This document shows, piece by piece, positions 42,532 through 51,619 of a stretch of DNA of 64,000 nucleotides. The stretch is from a virus: IMG/VR virus record IMGVR_UViG_3300023174_000039, positions 1 to 64,000 of that record; one strand, 5' to 3'. Below the pieces are notes generated by a model. That model saw only the letters and a program-made list of their open reading frames with translations. It ran no database searches and was not told where the DNA came from. Both the position numbers and the translations under genes were made by a program. Every line of letters begins with the position of its first letter. Position 1 is the stretch's first letter.

Positions 42532-42558
42532 GACTTTGTGACTGTGCTACTGTATAAT
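42530..42558 (+). promoter_or_regulatory. Early sigma70-type promoter for two radical SAM genes
   Basis: TTGACT, 17 bases, TATAAT. A CTTAAATA late-like motif (42559-42566) sits between it and the ATG, so early and late use are both possible. Confidence 0.7.
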
Positions 42559-42572
42559 CTTAAATACATAAC

Positions 42573-43700
42573 ATGACTTTTTGCTATTCCCCTTGGTCCA
42601 ACATTGACATTAGTCCTCAAGGTGACCTCACGCCTTGTTGCAAATTTCAAATGTCCAAGTACAATGAGTCGTTTAATGTGCAAACGCAAACCTTGCCTGA
42701 GTATTTTGGCAGTGCCTTTTTGGCAGAAATCAAGCAAGAATTTGCACAAGGACAATGGCCACGTGGATGTGAACGGTGTCGTATTGAGGAAGAGAACAAC
42801 ATTGCCAGCAAGAGACAATTGGATTATGAACGCTGGCAACAACATTACCAACTGTATGATCTTGCCAGCAGTAAGTGTATCACCGCCAGCATTGCATTTG
42901 GAAACACCTGTAATCTAAAATGCATAACCTGCAGTCCTTACAGTAGCAGTAAATGGCATCAAGAACATCTAAAAATACACAATGTTGATATTGGACCTGT
43001 TAAATTTTACAGGAGTGATTTTGTAGAAAAGTTTATAGACCAGTCACCAGATGTTGTTCATTTGGACATACCCGGAGGCGAACCTTTCCTATCTGGTGTG
43101 CAAGAACAAAAACGCTTGTTGAATCATTATATAACAACAGGACAGGCCAAACATATTAGTTTACATTACACTACCAACGTAACGCTATTTCCTGATCAAG
43201 AGTGGTGGGATATTTGGCAGCATTTTGAGAACGTCGACATCCAACTCAGCATAGACGGAGTGGGCAACAGATATGAGTACATTAGATATCCGGCCAAATG
43301 GGCAGAAGTTGTTGATAACACTGCTCGGTACTTAGAACGGCACCAAGGCAATATCCAGCTTAGTGTAAGTCATACCGTGAGTGCCTACAACATTTATTAT
43401 CTTGATGAATTTTTTACATGGTGCAAACACATGGGATTGCCTGATCCGTGGCTGGGCCGAGTTCATAATCCCATGCACATGCGACCCACAGTATGGCCTA
43501 CTGCTGTCAGAAATCACATTGCTGAACATTTACAATCCAGCAGTTACACACATGTGCGCACCTGGGCACAACTGTTACAAAGCCAAGATGACAGCGAGAA
43601 GTTTGATAAATTTAAGACTTATCTGCTACAGCATGATCAATATAGAGGATTAAACTTTGCAGAAACGTTTCAGGAACTATCGGAGTTTTTAAATGTCTAG
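42573..43700 (+). CDS. N-twitch radical SAM protein (paralogue 3)
   Basis: 375 aa. N module C4-YSP-W, 13 residues, CC, then C-x2-C (CERC, 66-69). Core C113-x3-C117-x2-C120 (TCNLKCITC), GGEP in DIPGGEPFL, SIDGVGNRYEYIRYPAKW. No additional C-terminal cysteine cluster is seen, so the auxiliary cluster is probably N-terminal. It overlaps the next radical SAM gene by 8 nt; the two share one promoter and run into uvsW. Confidence 0.85.
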   Translation: MTFCYSPWSNIDISPQGDLTPCCKFQMSKYNESFNVQTQTLPEYFGSAFLAEIKQEFAQGQWPRGCERCRIEEENNIASKRQLDYERWQQHYQLYDLASSKCITASIAFGNTCNLKCITCSPYSSSKWHQEHLKIHNVDIGPVKFYRSDFVEKFIDQSPDVVHLDIPGGEPFLSGVQEQKRLLNHYITTGQAKHISLHYTTNVTLFPDQEWWDIWQHFENVDIQLSIDGVGNRYEYIRYPAKWAEVVDNTARYLERHQGNIQLSVSHTVSAYNIYYLDEFFTWCKHMGLPDPWLGRVHNPMHMRPTVWPTAVRNHIAEHLQSSSYTHVRTWAQLLQSQDDSEKFDKFKTYLLQHDQYRGLNFAETFQELSEFLNV

Positions 43701-45012
43701 TAGAAAAGACTATCCAATATATCAGGTGCTTGAAGAAAAGAGCAAGTTTTTTTGTCCTGCCAAGTGGACAGAGTTGTTCTTGTATCTCAATCATGGAACC
43801 AGTAATAGTTGTCATCATCCTATTCCACACAACATACCACAAGAGTTGCTGAGCAATCCGGCAGTGTTACACAACACCCCGCACAAGTTAAAAATGCAAC
43901 AGCTCATGATAGACGGAGTCAGGCCAGACGAATGTCACATGTGTTGGCATATAGAAGATGCAGATCCTGACGCTGTGAGTGACCGCATTACCAAAAGTCA
44001 GCACTGGCAAGATAGAATTGCAGGACTTGCAGTTGATCCAGAATATGTGCCGCCATTCATTGAAGTGGTATTTGACAACTATTGTAACCTAACCTGTAGC
44101 TATTGCGACTCCGGGCAAAGCTCATCCTGGGCTGCCAAAGTACACAAACAACCGTTGCACTTGCTCACCGACTATCGTGAGTTGTATTCCAAAATTCATA
44201 TTGCACCCGGAACAACCAAGCAACAGTATCTTGATGCCTGGCTAACCTGGTGGCCAACCATACGTGATCAAGTACAGGTACTCAAAATCAGTGGCGGCGA
44301 GCCATTGATGAGCAAAAACTTTTGGCGCTTTGTTGATGAACTTGGAACAGCACCCAACTTGTCTATTGCCATCAACAGTAATTTTTCTGTGGACCACGAG
44401 TTGGTAAAACGCTTTGCAGCCTATGCACCAAACTTTCGTAAAGTAACAATATCTGCTAGCATTGATGCAACTGAAAGCATTGCAGAATACGCCAGGCAAG
44501 GGCTAAACTACCAGCAATTTTTACACAATGTGCATTATTGGTGCTCAAGTACTCCGGACAATTGTTTCCTCAAACTACAAAGCACAGTCAACGTATTAAA
44601 TGTATGGGGGCTAACTGATAAGTTTGAATTAAACGCACACCTGCGACAACTATATCCTGCTCGTGTGTTGGATTTTTATAGCACAATTGTGCGAGCACCA
44701 GAGTTTCAGTCAATCTTGATACTGCCCAATAATGTCAGACACCAACTTGGTATCCAGATTCAAACTTGGATTAAGCACAATAGTCAGCTGTTGTCATCTG
44801 CGGAAAAGGTACTGGCAAACAAAACTGCAAGCTACCTGGTAAACAACCCGGAACCCATGCACAAGTTTGAGCAACGCCAATTAGAGCTTGACTTTGTGAC
44901 ATTTTTACTGTATTATAATCAAACAAGCAAACTACAATATCAACATGTATACCCTAAAGAATTCTTAGAATGGATAGAAACAATTGAAACAATGCACAAT
45001 ACAAATACGTGA
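43693..45012 (+). CDS. N-twitch radical SAM protein (paralogue 4)
   Basis: 439 aa. N module C21-PAK-W, 14 residues, CH, then C-x2-C (CHMC, 81-84). Core C131-x3-C135-x2-C138 (YCNLTCSYC), GGEP in KISGGEPLM, SIDATESIAEYARQG. The CH variant groups it with 29347. The gene overlaps its upstream paralogue by 8 nt and uvsW by 29 nt, suggesting tandem duplication followed by divergence. Confidence 0.83.
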   Translation: MSSRKDYPIYQVLEEKSKFFCPAKWTELFLYLNHGTSNSCHHPIPHNIPQELLSNPAVLHNTPHKLKMQQLMIDGVRPDECHMCWHIEDADPDAVSDRITKSQHWQDRIAGLAVDPEYVPPFIEVVFDNYCNLTCSYCDSGQSSSWAAKVHKQPLHLLTDYRELYSKIHIAPGTTKQQYLDAWLTWWPTIRDQVQVLKISGGEPLMSKNFWRFVDELGTAPNLSIAINSNFSVDHELVKRFAAYAPNFRKVTISASIDATESIAEYARQGLNYQQFLHNVHYWCSSTPDNCFLKLQSTVNVLNVWGLTDKFELNAHLRQLYPARVLDFYSTIVRAPEFQSILILPNNVRHQLGIQIQTWIKHNSQLLSSAEKVLANKTASYLVNNPEPMHKFEQRQLELDFVTFLLYYNQTSKLQYQHVYPKEFLEWIETIETMHNTNT

Positions 45013-46453
45013 CGAAGTCAACATCAAGTTAGAAGGACTTGATTTGGATGTGCGTAAAAAACTAGTCAACACATTCAAGTATGAAAATCCGGCAGCTAGA
45101 TATTTGCCTGCGGTTAGGCTTGGCCGCTGGGATGGCAAGATTGCCTACTTCCAACTTGGTGGTAGCACCTACACCAATCTGTTGCCTGAGATCATTCCCA
45201 TTTTAGAGCAGTACAACTACGACATTGAACTAGATGACCAGCGTGAATACTCAACCACATTTGAGTTTGCATTGATGCAGGAAGATACCTTTGCTGGCAC
45301 ATTATGGCCCAAAGGACATCCACAAGAAGGACAGCCTATTGTGTTGCGTGACTATCAAGTGGAAATCATCAACAACTACTTGCAAAATCCGCAATGCATA
45401 CAAGAAGTGGCCACAGGTGCAGGCAAGACTATTATGACAGCGGCCTTGAGTTGGAACGTACAGCCGTATGGTAGATCAATTGTGATTGTGCCCAACAAGA
45501 GCTTGGTAACACAAACAGAAAAGGACTATGCAAACCTGGGTCTGGATGTGGGTGTGTACTTTGGTGATCGTAAAGACTACGGCAAGACACATACTATCTG
45601 TACTTGGCAGAGTCTAAATAACTTGCTTAAAGATAGCAAGGACGGTACAGCAAAATTCACCATACAAGACTTTATGGAAGATGTAGTATGTGTTATTGTA
45701 GATGAAGTACACATGGCCAAAGCAGATGCACTCAAAACTCTGCTGACCGGCATCATGGCTAGAGTGCCAATTCGATGGGGGCTGACAGGTACAATCCCCA
45801 AAGAGAAGTTTGAAAGTCAAGCATTATTGGTGGGACTAGGTCCTGTTGTTAGCAAACTATCAGCAAGTGAACTACAGGACCGTGGTGTGCTGGCTCAGTG
45901 TCACGTTAACATTGTGCAGTTGGTAGACCATGTGGAATATTCTAACTATCAAAGTGAGCTCAAATACTTGCTGGAAGAATCCGGACGCCTCGATACCATG
46001 GCAGACCTTGTGCGCAGAGTCAACGAAACAGGCAACACACTTGTGTTGGTAGACAGAACCGAATGTGGCAGACAACTAGTAGAACGACTAGGTGACGGAG
46101 CAGTATTTGTATCCGGAGCCACAAAAGCAAAGGCTAGACAAGATGAATATGATGAAGTGGCTGATGCAACAGGCAAAATTATTGTGGCCACATATGGAGT
46201 GGCTGCTGTTGGCATTAACATTCCCCGCATTTTTAATCTGGTGCTTATTGAACCTGGCAAGAGTTTTGTGCGTGTTATACAGTCAATTGGTCGTGGCATA
46301 CGTAAAGCAGAAGACAAAGATCATGTTCAGATCTGGGACATAACGTCAACATGCAAGTTTGCAAAACGCCACTTGACCAAACGCAAACAGTTTTACCGCG
46401 AAGCCAACTATCCGTTCTCTGCAGAGAAATTAGAGTGGATGAAGATCAAATAA
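44984..46453 (+). CDS. uvsW: UvsW-like helicase
   Basis: 489 aa, SF2 helicase. Residues 1-110 form the UvsW N-terminal domain (FKYENPAARYLPAVRLGRWDGKIAYF). Then Q/motif region LRDYQVEIINNYL, Walker A VATGAGKT near 146, DExH box VIVDEVHMAK near 238, LTGTIPK, and motif VI QSIGRGIRKAED near 440. It unwinds branched DNA and turns off origin replication in T4. The start is TTG inside the radical SAM gene; no in-frame ATG fits the conserved N terminus. Confidence 0.92.
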   Translation: MKQCTIQIRDEVNIKLEGLDLDVRKKLVNTFKYENPAARYLPAVRLGRWDGKIAYFQLGGSTYTNLLPEIIPILEQYNYDIELDDQREYSTTFEFALMQEDTFAGTLWPKGHPQEGQPIVLRDYQVEIINNYLQNPQCIQEVATGAGKTIMTAALSWNVQPYGRSIVIVPNKSLVTQTEKDYANLGLDVGVYFGDRKDYGKTHTICTWQSLNNLLKDSKDGTAKFTIQDFMEDVVCVIVDEVHMAKADALKTLLTGIMARVPIRWGLTGTIPKEKFESQALLVGLGPVVSKLSASELQDRGVLAQCHVNIVQLVDHVEYSNYQSELKYLLEESGRLDTMADLVRRVNETGNTLVLVDRTECGRQLVERLGDGAVFVSGATKAKARQDEYDEVADATGKIIVATYGVAAVGINIPRIFNLVLIEPGKSFVRVIQSIGRGIRKAEDKDHVQIWDITSTCKFAKRHLTKRKQFYREANYPFSAEKLEWMKIK

Positions 46454-46455
46454 AT

Positions 46456-46484
46456 TTGACTTTTACTACAAAATACTGTAATAT
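46456..46484 (+). promoter_or_regulatory. Early sigma70-type promoter
   Basis: TTGACT, 17 bases, TAATAT; the ATG follows after six bases. Confidence 0.6.
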
Positions 46485-46490
46485 ACAATT

Positions 46491-46991
46491 ATGCGAATAC
46501 TAACACTAGATAACCAACACTATGACCTTGATCACTTGCCTGAAGAGGTGGATGACATGAGGTTTGCCATACTAGATAACTCTAATCCAGCAGATCCTGA
46601 CTATCACTTTATTCCTTTGATCTTCTTGGAAAGTTTTAACTCACCGGCCTTGGTGTTGCGCATAGGCGATAACACAATCAAGATGCCCATGGACTGGCAA
46701 GTGTTAATTGGAGAACCCGAGATTGGCGACCTAGAAGTACTGCCCTTGACCAGCATCAATGATCGTGGATTCAAGGTATTCCAGTTTAACCCTTTAACTA
46801 GTTTCCGTCCCAGTTTTCCTGACATTGAGATCCTGGATGTGTATCATGAAGTATCTTGGTATGCCCCCAAACTCAAGAATGGACAAATGCTTGCGGTGCC
46901 AATCACAGATGGTGACGAACCAGAATGTGTGTACTTTGTCAAAGACATCAGTCGCAACTGCGAGATTGTGGATTATAACAAGGCTTGGTAA
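46491..46991 (+). CDS. Conserved-type hypothetical protein
   Basis: 166 aa, beta-rich. Distinctive segments are ALVLRIGDNTIKMPMDWQVLIGEPEIGDLEVLPLTSINDRGF and HEVSWYAPKLKNGQMLAVPITDGDEPECVYFVKDIS. Such proteins seem widespread in aquatic T4-like phages near replication genes, with no function known to me. Own early promoter with only six bases of leader. Confidence 0.65.
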   Translation: MRILTLDNQHYDLDHLPEEVDDMRFAILDNSNPADPDYHFIPLIFLESFNSPALVLRIGDNTIKMPMDWQVLIGEPEIGDLEVLPLTSINDRGFKVFQFNPLTSFRPSFPDIEILDVYHEVSWYAPKLKNGQMLAVPITDGDEPECVYFVKDISRNCEIVDYNKAW

Positions 46992-46997
46992 GACATT

Positions 46998-47255
46998 ATG
47001 GGCAGCCTCAAACCCAACGCAACTTACATATATGAGCGTGTCGGAGACACAGTGTTTAGACGCGAAAGTGGCCAAACAGAACGAGAAGTAGTGGGTTACG
47101 ATTACCGCACGTCAGATGGTCGCCCACTAGTTGACCACATGAAAGAAGACCAGCTGTGGGGCAATATCAGGAGAGAGGCTCAAACCAATCCTGCTTTACA
47201 AGATGCCCTGGATCGTGCTATAATAATCTACAATTTGAGCAAAACAAATGACTGA
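46998..47255 (+). CDS. Small hypothetical protein
   Basis: 85 aa with YIYERVGDTVFRRESGQTEREVVGYDYRT and a helical C terminus, 6 nt after the previous gene. Similar small proteins precede the clamp-loader gene in some aquatic T4-like phages. The promoter for the next gene lies inside its 3' end. Confidence 0.58.
   Translation: MGSLKPNATYIYERVGDTVFRRESGQTEREVVGYDYRTSDGRPLVDHMKEDQLWGNIRREAQTNPALQDALDRAIIIYNLSKTND
47195..47224 (+). promoter_or_regulatory. Internal early promoter for the gp62-like gene
   Basis: TTTACA, 18 bases, TATAAT preceded by TGC, inside the 3' end of 46998. Confidence 0.5.
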
Positions 47256-47700
47256 TAAACTAAGCATTGCCAACGAAATGAAAATGTTTGACCACAAGGT
47301 TAGAGATTTCTACGACGAGTTAACAGACGAAGAGCGCAAAAAGTTTGCCCCATTCCTAATGATACGCTGGGGTAGTGCAGTAGAAGGCTCTAGAGACCTT
47401 CAAGAGTTTTATGTAATTTCCACAAACGAACGACTGAACAAAAACTTCTTTAACATCAGTTCATCTAAACATCGTAAACTGCAATGGCTAATGGCCACAA
47501 CTGTGAGTCCAGGCATGGGCTCGCTACGACACAACTGGATTGCACCCAAGAAAAAAGAAGCAGGGGCAGGTTCAATGAAAAAGCAATTGACCGAACTGTT
47601 CCCGCACTACAAGCCAGACGAAATAGATGTCATGGCAGCAATCACAACCAAAAAAGAACTTGACCAATACATTAGACAGCATGGACGAGACACCAAGTAA
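47248..47700 (+). CDS. 62: gp62-like clamp loader small subunit (tentative)
   Basis: 150 aa. FAPFLMIRWGSAVEG, KHRKLQWLMATT, and FPHYKPDEIDVMAA are features I associate with the clamp-loader small subunit of aquatic T4-like phages. T4 gp62 is 187 aa and diverges strongly. The large subunit gp44 is not in this window, so context does not settle it. It overlaps upstream by 8 nt and downstream by 20 nt. Confidence 0.5.
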   Translation: MTDKLSIANEMKMFDHKVRDFYDELTDEERKKFAPFLMIRWGSAVEGSRDLQEFYVISTNERLNKNFFNISSSKHRKLQWLMATTVSPGMGSLRHNWIAPKKKEAGAGSMKKQLTELFPHYKPDEIDVMAAITTKKELDQYIRQHGRDTK

Positions 47701-48370
47701 GTTTACCTGTGAGTTTTGTAAAAAAGAGTTTGCACGTGAAAGCTCCATTGCAGTACACATGTGCGAGCCCAAGCGCAGGCGCATGGAACAAAGTGAACGT
47801 GGGGTACAACTGGGCTTTCAAGCCTACATCAAGTTTTACGAACTGGCACAAGGTAGTGCCAAACTAAAAACATTTGAGGACTTTTGTGACTCACCTTACT
47901 ACCGAGCATTTGTCAAGTTTGGCCGCTATTGTGTAAACACACGAGTCATTAATCCTGCACAGTTTATGTCATGGTTATTGAAAAACAACAAGAAAATTGA
48001 CCACTGGTGCAGTGACAAAATCTACACTGAGTACTTGTTGTTTTATCTACGAGTAGAAGCTGTAGCAGATGCCCTGGCTCGTGCAATAGAGTACAGTATT
48101 GACTGGAGTGAAAAGACCACGCACCCTGCATATGATTGCATGCGTTATGGTAATATCAATTTGCTATGTCATGCTGTGACAACAGGACGTATATCGCCCT
48201 GGGTGATTTATAATTCAGCATCTGGACAAGAGTTCTTGAACAACCTGGACTCTTCTCAGATTGCAATGATCTGGCCCTACATTGATAGTGATGCGTGGCA
48301 AAAGAAATTCCATGACTACTCAGCGGATCAAGAGTATGCCAAAGAGATTTTGAGGCAAGCAGGATGGTGA
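47681..48370 (+). CDS. C2H2-like zinc-finger protein
   Basis: 229 aa. Residues 7-28 hold a classical-like finger FTCEFCKKEFARESSIAVHMC (C-x2-C and H-x2-C), then a basic KRRRMEQ patch; the remaining 190 residues are helical (FKAYIKFYELAQ-like, FCDSPYYRAFVKFGRYC, WIYNSASGQEF-like). I start at the ATG within the end of the gp62-like gene. It overlaps the downstream radical SAM gene by 7 nt. Possibly DNA-binding; function unknown. Confidence 0.62.
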   Translation: MDETPSKFTCEFCKKEFARESSIAVHMCEPKRRRMEQSERGVQLGFQAYIKFYELAQGSAKLKTFEDFCDSPYYRAFVKFGRYCVNTRVINPAQFMSWLLKNNKKIDHWCSDKIYTEYLLFYLRVEAVADALARAIEYSIDWSEKTTHPAYDCMRYGNINLLCHAVTTGRISPWVIYNSASGQEFLNNLDSSQIAMIWPYIDSDAWQKKFHDYSADQEYAKEILRQAGW

Positions 48371-49866
48371 CTAGAAAACTTTGCCTTGGCAACAATACCG
48401 AACTTACTGATCAACAGACAAGAAAACTAGCAGCCGAGCAAGGCACAATTTGTCACGGGCTGTTGAGCGAGCTAGACGGTGAAATCGCAAACTACTCAGT
48501 TGACGGGTTTTATCATAGTAGCGTGTATGATATAATGCCAGGAAGATTGCGAGAAATTTGTTTAGATATTGGGCATGTAATAGTATTGCCGCAAACAAAG
48601 TCAGATTATCAAGATCCAGAATCATTTTATCAAACAGTTCAATTGTGTAAACAGCTAGAGACAACCATCACTGTGGAATGGTTAGATCCAGAAATTAAAA
48701 ATACAAATCAATTTTTTGAACAGCTGGTCAATACCAATAGCAGTTTTTGCATCTATCCCTTTATTGAGTTATTGGTACAGAATGGTTCTACTACTGTATG
48801 TTGTAGATCATCTAATCCGGTAACAGAACTAAGTCAACTGAAAGACTACGGAACTGATCCAGGGTACACTGCTATTAGAGATAAAATGTTACAAGGTGTA
48901 CGTGTTCCAGAACATTGTTCTGCATGCTATAAACTAGAAAATGTTGGGATCACGAGTCCCAGGAAACAAGAAACAATTGAATGGGCAAACAGATTAGGAC
49001 TCAATGGCCTAGAAGATTTGCAACAAATTACACAACCTGTGTATTACGAAATTAGACCAAGCAACATATGCAATTTGCAATGCAGGATGTGCTCTCCGAC
49101 TTACAGTCATCTTATTGATCAAGAATACCAACAGTTGGGATTATCGGCACCTATAAAGATCGACCACACTGGATTTGATATTGTGGATATCAACAATGTT
49201 AACAAACTCTATGTGGCTGGAGGAGAACCAATGGCCATGCCTGATTTTTATGAATTTGTAGACCAATGTATTGATACTCATAACACTGATTTTGAATTTG
49301 TTATAAACACAAATGGTACCAAGTTAAGCGATCGGTTTAAACGTCAACTACAGCACTTCTCTCGAATGCAGTTTATTGTAAGCATTGACGGGGCTGATCG
49401 ACTAAATCACTATATTAGATGGCCCAGTAACTGGAGCACAATAGTAGACAATGTCACTTACTTGGTCACAAACAATTACTATGTGACATTCAACGTTACT
49501 GTGAGCATGTACAATGTACTGGATTTAAATAATCTGTTTAGATTTTTTGAACAACATTGGCCGAGGCAGGCAGTGCATTTACAATTGGCGGGATCTCGAG
49601 ATGATTATCTGTCAGCATTTAACCACCCGTCAAGCGACTTGGTAGTACATATGTTGACACAATCTCAACAGACTGCCACCTATCGTGACAATGCATTGGT
49701 AGCAAACTTTGTTGACACAATGCTAGCCCATTACAAAAATAACCATCAATGTGATTTGGTAAAACTTAAAAAATTCTTTGAGATAAATGACAAGTTAGAT
49801 CAATCAAGGAACATATATCTTGAGGACTACTTGCCCGATCTGTCTAACGCCAGGAGCATGATATGA
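48364..49866 (+). CDS. N-twitch radical SAM protein (paralogue 5, extended)
   Basis: 500 aa, the longest of the family. An extra N-terminal domain of about 125 residues (LGNNTELTDQQTRKLAAEQG, a variable segment ending near 110) precedes the module C129-IYP-F, 12 residues, CC, then C-x2-C (CSAC). Core C236-x3-C240-x2-C243 (ICNLQCRMC), GGEP in YVAGGEPMA, SIDGADRLNHYIRWPSNW. The extension may recognise a partner or substrate. It overlaps the zinc-finger gene by 7 nt. Confidence 0.83.
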   Translation: MVTRKLCLGNNTELTDQQTRKLAAEQGTICHGLLSELDGEIANYSVDGFYHSSVYDIMPGRLREICLDIGHVIVLPQTKSDYQDPESFYQTVQLCKQLETTITVEWLDPEIKNTNQFFEQLVNTNSSFCIYPFIELLVQNGSTTVCCRSSNPVTELSQLKDYGTDPGYTAIRDKMLQGVRVPEHCSACYKLENVGITSPRKQETIEWANRLGLNGLEDLQQITQPVYYEIRPSNICNLQCRMCSPTYSHLIDQEYQQLGLSAPIKIDHTGFDIVDINNVNKLYVAGGEPMAMPDFYEFVDQCIDTHNTDFEFVINTNGTKLSDRFKRQLQHFSRMQFIVSIDGADRLNHYIRWPSNWSTIVDNVTYLVTNNYYVTFNVTVSMYNVLDLNNLFRFFEQHWPRQAVHLQLAGSRDDYLSAFNHPSSDLVVHMLTQSQQTATYRDNALVANFVDTMLAHYKNNHQCDLVKLKKFFEINDKLDQSRNIYLEDYLPDLSNARSMI

Positions 49867-49877
49867 CTTCAAATAAG

Positions 49878-49907
49878 TTGACTAATAGTCATGGCCAAAT
49901 GTACAAT
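49878..49907 (+). promoter_or_regulatory. Early sigma70-type promoter
   Basis: TTGACT, 18 bases, TACAAT. The leader then carries a CTAAAGGA ribosome site before the ATG at 49930. Confidence 0.55.
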
Positions 49908-49929
49908 CTATGCTAAAGGACATAAAATT

Positions 49930-50280
49930 ATGATTAAAACAATCAACGCTGGAGCAGGAATTAGAATTCAGAATGGGTATACTTCTACAACTTATGTTAG
50001 TATGAGCAATTCCAGTGCTGGCATGGTTAGGTACAATGGAAATTCAAACAACATGGAAGTGTATGACGGATCATCGTGGTTGACACTAAACGCCGCATAC
50101 CCCATTGTAGAACTTGATGGTGATGTACTGGCTGTGGTAAACTGGGCCAAAGAAAAAATGAACAAAGAAGCCCGGATTCAAGAGTTAGCACAGCAAAATA
50201 AAACTGTAGCAGATGCATTAGAGGCTGTGGAAAAAGCACAACAGCAATTGGACATTGTTGCAAAGTTGGTCACTGTATGA
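49930..50280 (+). CDS. Small protein with tail-fibre-like beta motif
   Basis: 116 aa starting [38 protein letters not shown] resembles the repeat at the end of many phage fibres; the C terminus is a coiled coil ([28 protein letters not shown]). I prefer this ATG because it follows the ribosome site and the -10 box would fall inside a longer protein. It might be a whisker/fibre accessory or chaperone. It overlaps endonuclease VII by 4 nt. Confidence 0.55.
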   Translation: MIKTINAGAGIRIQNGYTSTTYVSMSNSSAGMVRYNGNSNNMEVYDGSSWLTLNAAYPIVELDGDVLAVVNWAKEKMNKEARIQELAQQNKTVADALEAVEKAQQQLDIVAKLVTV

Positions 50281-50693
50281 GTACTTTTCACCAGTTCTTT
50301 GACGGTGTTGAGGAAAAAACAAAAGTATGTGGGATATGCTCAATAAAAAAACCACTTGGAAGTTTTGGCAACGATGGCGGAGCAAACTACAAAAGATACG
50401 AGTGCAAAGAATGTGCCCGAAAACAAGCCAAGATAATTGCTAAGATAAAAAAATCAGTGCAGAAGCCATCACATGATTATCGATGTCCAATATGCAATCG
50501 AACAGCTGATGAAGCACAAGGTCATAGCATAAAAAAGAAACAAGTTTGGTGCGCCGATCACGATCACGAAACAGGACAATTTAGAGGATGGTTGTGTCAT
50601 AAGTGCAATTTAGGGTTAGGAAACTTTGGGGATGATCGAAAGAGATTACAGGCTGCTGACAAATATTTGGAAAAACATGAGCGCGGACATTGA
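50277..50693 (+). CDS. 49: Recombination endonuclease VII
   Basis: 138 aa. The zinc cysteines of T4 endonuclease VII are here as CGIC...CKEC and CPIC, and the His-Me catalytic loop is [30 protein letters not shown] near residues 94-123. It resolves Holliday junctions and branches before packaging. The start overlaps the previous stop by 4 nt. The C terminus overlaps the next gene by 17 nt. Confidence 0.92.
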   Translation: MSTFHQFFDGVEEKTKVCGICSIKKPLGSFGNDGGANYKRYECKECARKQAKIIAKIKKSVQKPSHDYRCPICNRTADEAQGHSIKKKQVWCADHDHETGQFRGWLCHKCNLGLGNFGDDRKRLQAADKYLEKHERGH

Positions 50694-51255
50694 CATTGAC
50701 TTTGCTGACAGAGATCTTGTGTTGAAGTTGATTCAGCATACTCCGGCACGACAATGGCACCAAGGACAAGTGCGCCGACACAATTCAGGAGTGTATGTTA
50801 CAGACATTCCGTACGATCCCATACACAACTGTGCGGCATTGGATTACGAAGAAGCTGAACAGCGTGGGTATTTTAAAATAGACTTTTTGAACATGGGTGT
50901 GTATCAGTTGGTCAAGAGCCCCGAACACTATGAACAGATGTTATCAGCTACTCCGCCTTGGGATAGACTTTGGCAAGATACAGAATGGGCTCGACAGTTG
51001 GTTCACGTGGGCAACTACACAGACCTGCTAAAGAACATGCGTCCTGCAACCATACCACAGATGGCAGCATTTATTTCAATTATTAGGCCTGGCAAAGCAC
51101 ACTTACAGAACCAGTCTTGGGCAGATGTGTTTGCAAGTGTATGGGACGGTGATGACTCACAGGGATACACGTTTAAAAAGTCACACAGTTTGTCTTATGC
51201 AATGTTGGTTGTGTTGCACATGAACTTGCTCAATCAAGACGCCGAACCAGTGTAA
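50677..51255 (+). CDS. DNA polymerase III alpha-like fragment protein
   Basis: 192 aa. It resembles short internal pieces of bacterial Dna[13 protein letters not shown] at the start (compare DIDFD motif), [41 protein letters not shown] and [16 protein letters not shown]. It lacks a full palm with three Asp or a PHP domain, so it is not a working polymerase on its own. Comparable proteins occur in aquatic T4-like phages. It may bind a DNA end or the host beta clamp/polymerase. Starts within the endonuclease VII gene. Confidence 0.6.
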   Translation: MSADIDIDFADRDLVLKLIQHTPARQWHQGQVRRHNSGVYVTDIPYDPIHNCAALDYEEAEQRGYFKIDFLNMGVYQLVKSPEHYEQMLSATPPWDRLWQDTEWARQLVHVGNYTDLLKNMRPATIPQMAAFISIIRPGKAHLQNQSWADVFASVWDGDDSQGYTFKKSHSLSYAMLVVLHMNLLNQDAEPV

Positions 51256-51607
51256 TTGACTTGCGTTTGCTTTTCTTGCGAGATATATCCAGTAGACTGC
51301 AAGCAGGGCCATGTAATATTTCTAAATCTTTGTTGACAAAAGTGCGTAGTGTGTAGCGGAAAGGTTCCCACTCTGTGCGCAAAAATATGTTGATAGGAAT
51401 AGATCTGTTGCTCTCCCACCACCAGGTTGTGGCCAGCTCTAAGAATTTCATCTTGTTTTCCGGCAATAGTATGCTACCAAAGTCGTAGATAGTTGTGACT
51501 GTGTCGTCCCTGTTCTGTACAATGCCCACATACTCAGCGTTTGCATACACGCACAGCGTGATAAACGGATACTTTTCCGTCAGTTTGTCAAAGATATTGT
51601 TGCCCAT
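51230..51607 (-). CDS. Conserved-type hypothetical protein
   Basis: 125 aa. ITLCVYANAEYVGIVQNRDDTVTTIYDFGSI and WWWESNRSIPINIFLRTEWEPFRYTLRTF, then a basic C terminus [13 protein letters not shown]. Small alpha/beta protein seen in aquatic T4-like phages, function unknown to me. It overlaps the convergent DnaE-like gene by 26 nt, and its start abuts the late motif of the divergent 51620 gene. Confidence 0.62.
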   Translation of the reverse strand: MGNNIFDKLTEKYPFITLCVYANAEYVGIVQNRDDTVTTIYDFGSILLPENKMKFLELATTWWWESNRSIPINIFLRTEWEPFRYTLRTFVNKDLEILHGPACSLLDISRKKSKRKSITLVRRLD

Positions 51608-51612
51608 AAATA
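51605..51612 (+). promoter_or_regulatory. Late promoter CATAAATA
   Basis: A late octamer overlapping the divergent start codon, seven bases before the ATG at 51620. Confidence 0.55.
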
Positions 51613-51619
51613 TTGTTCT

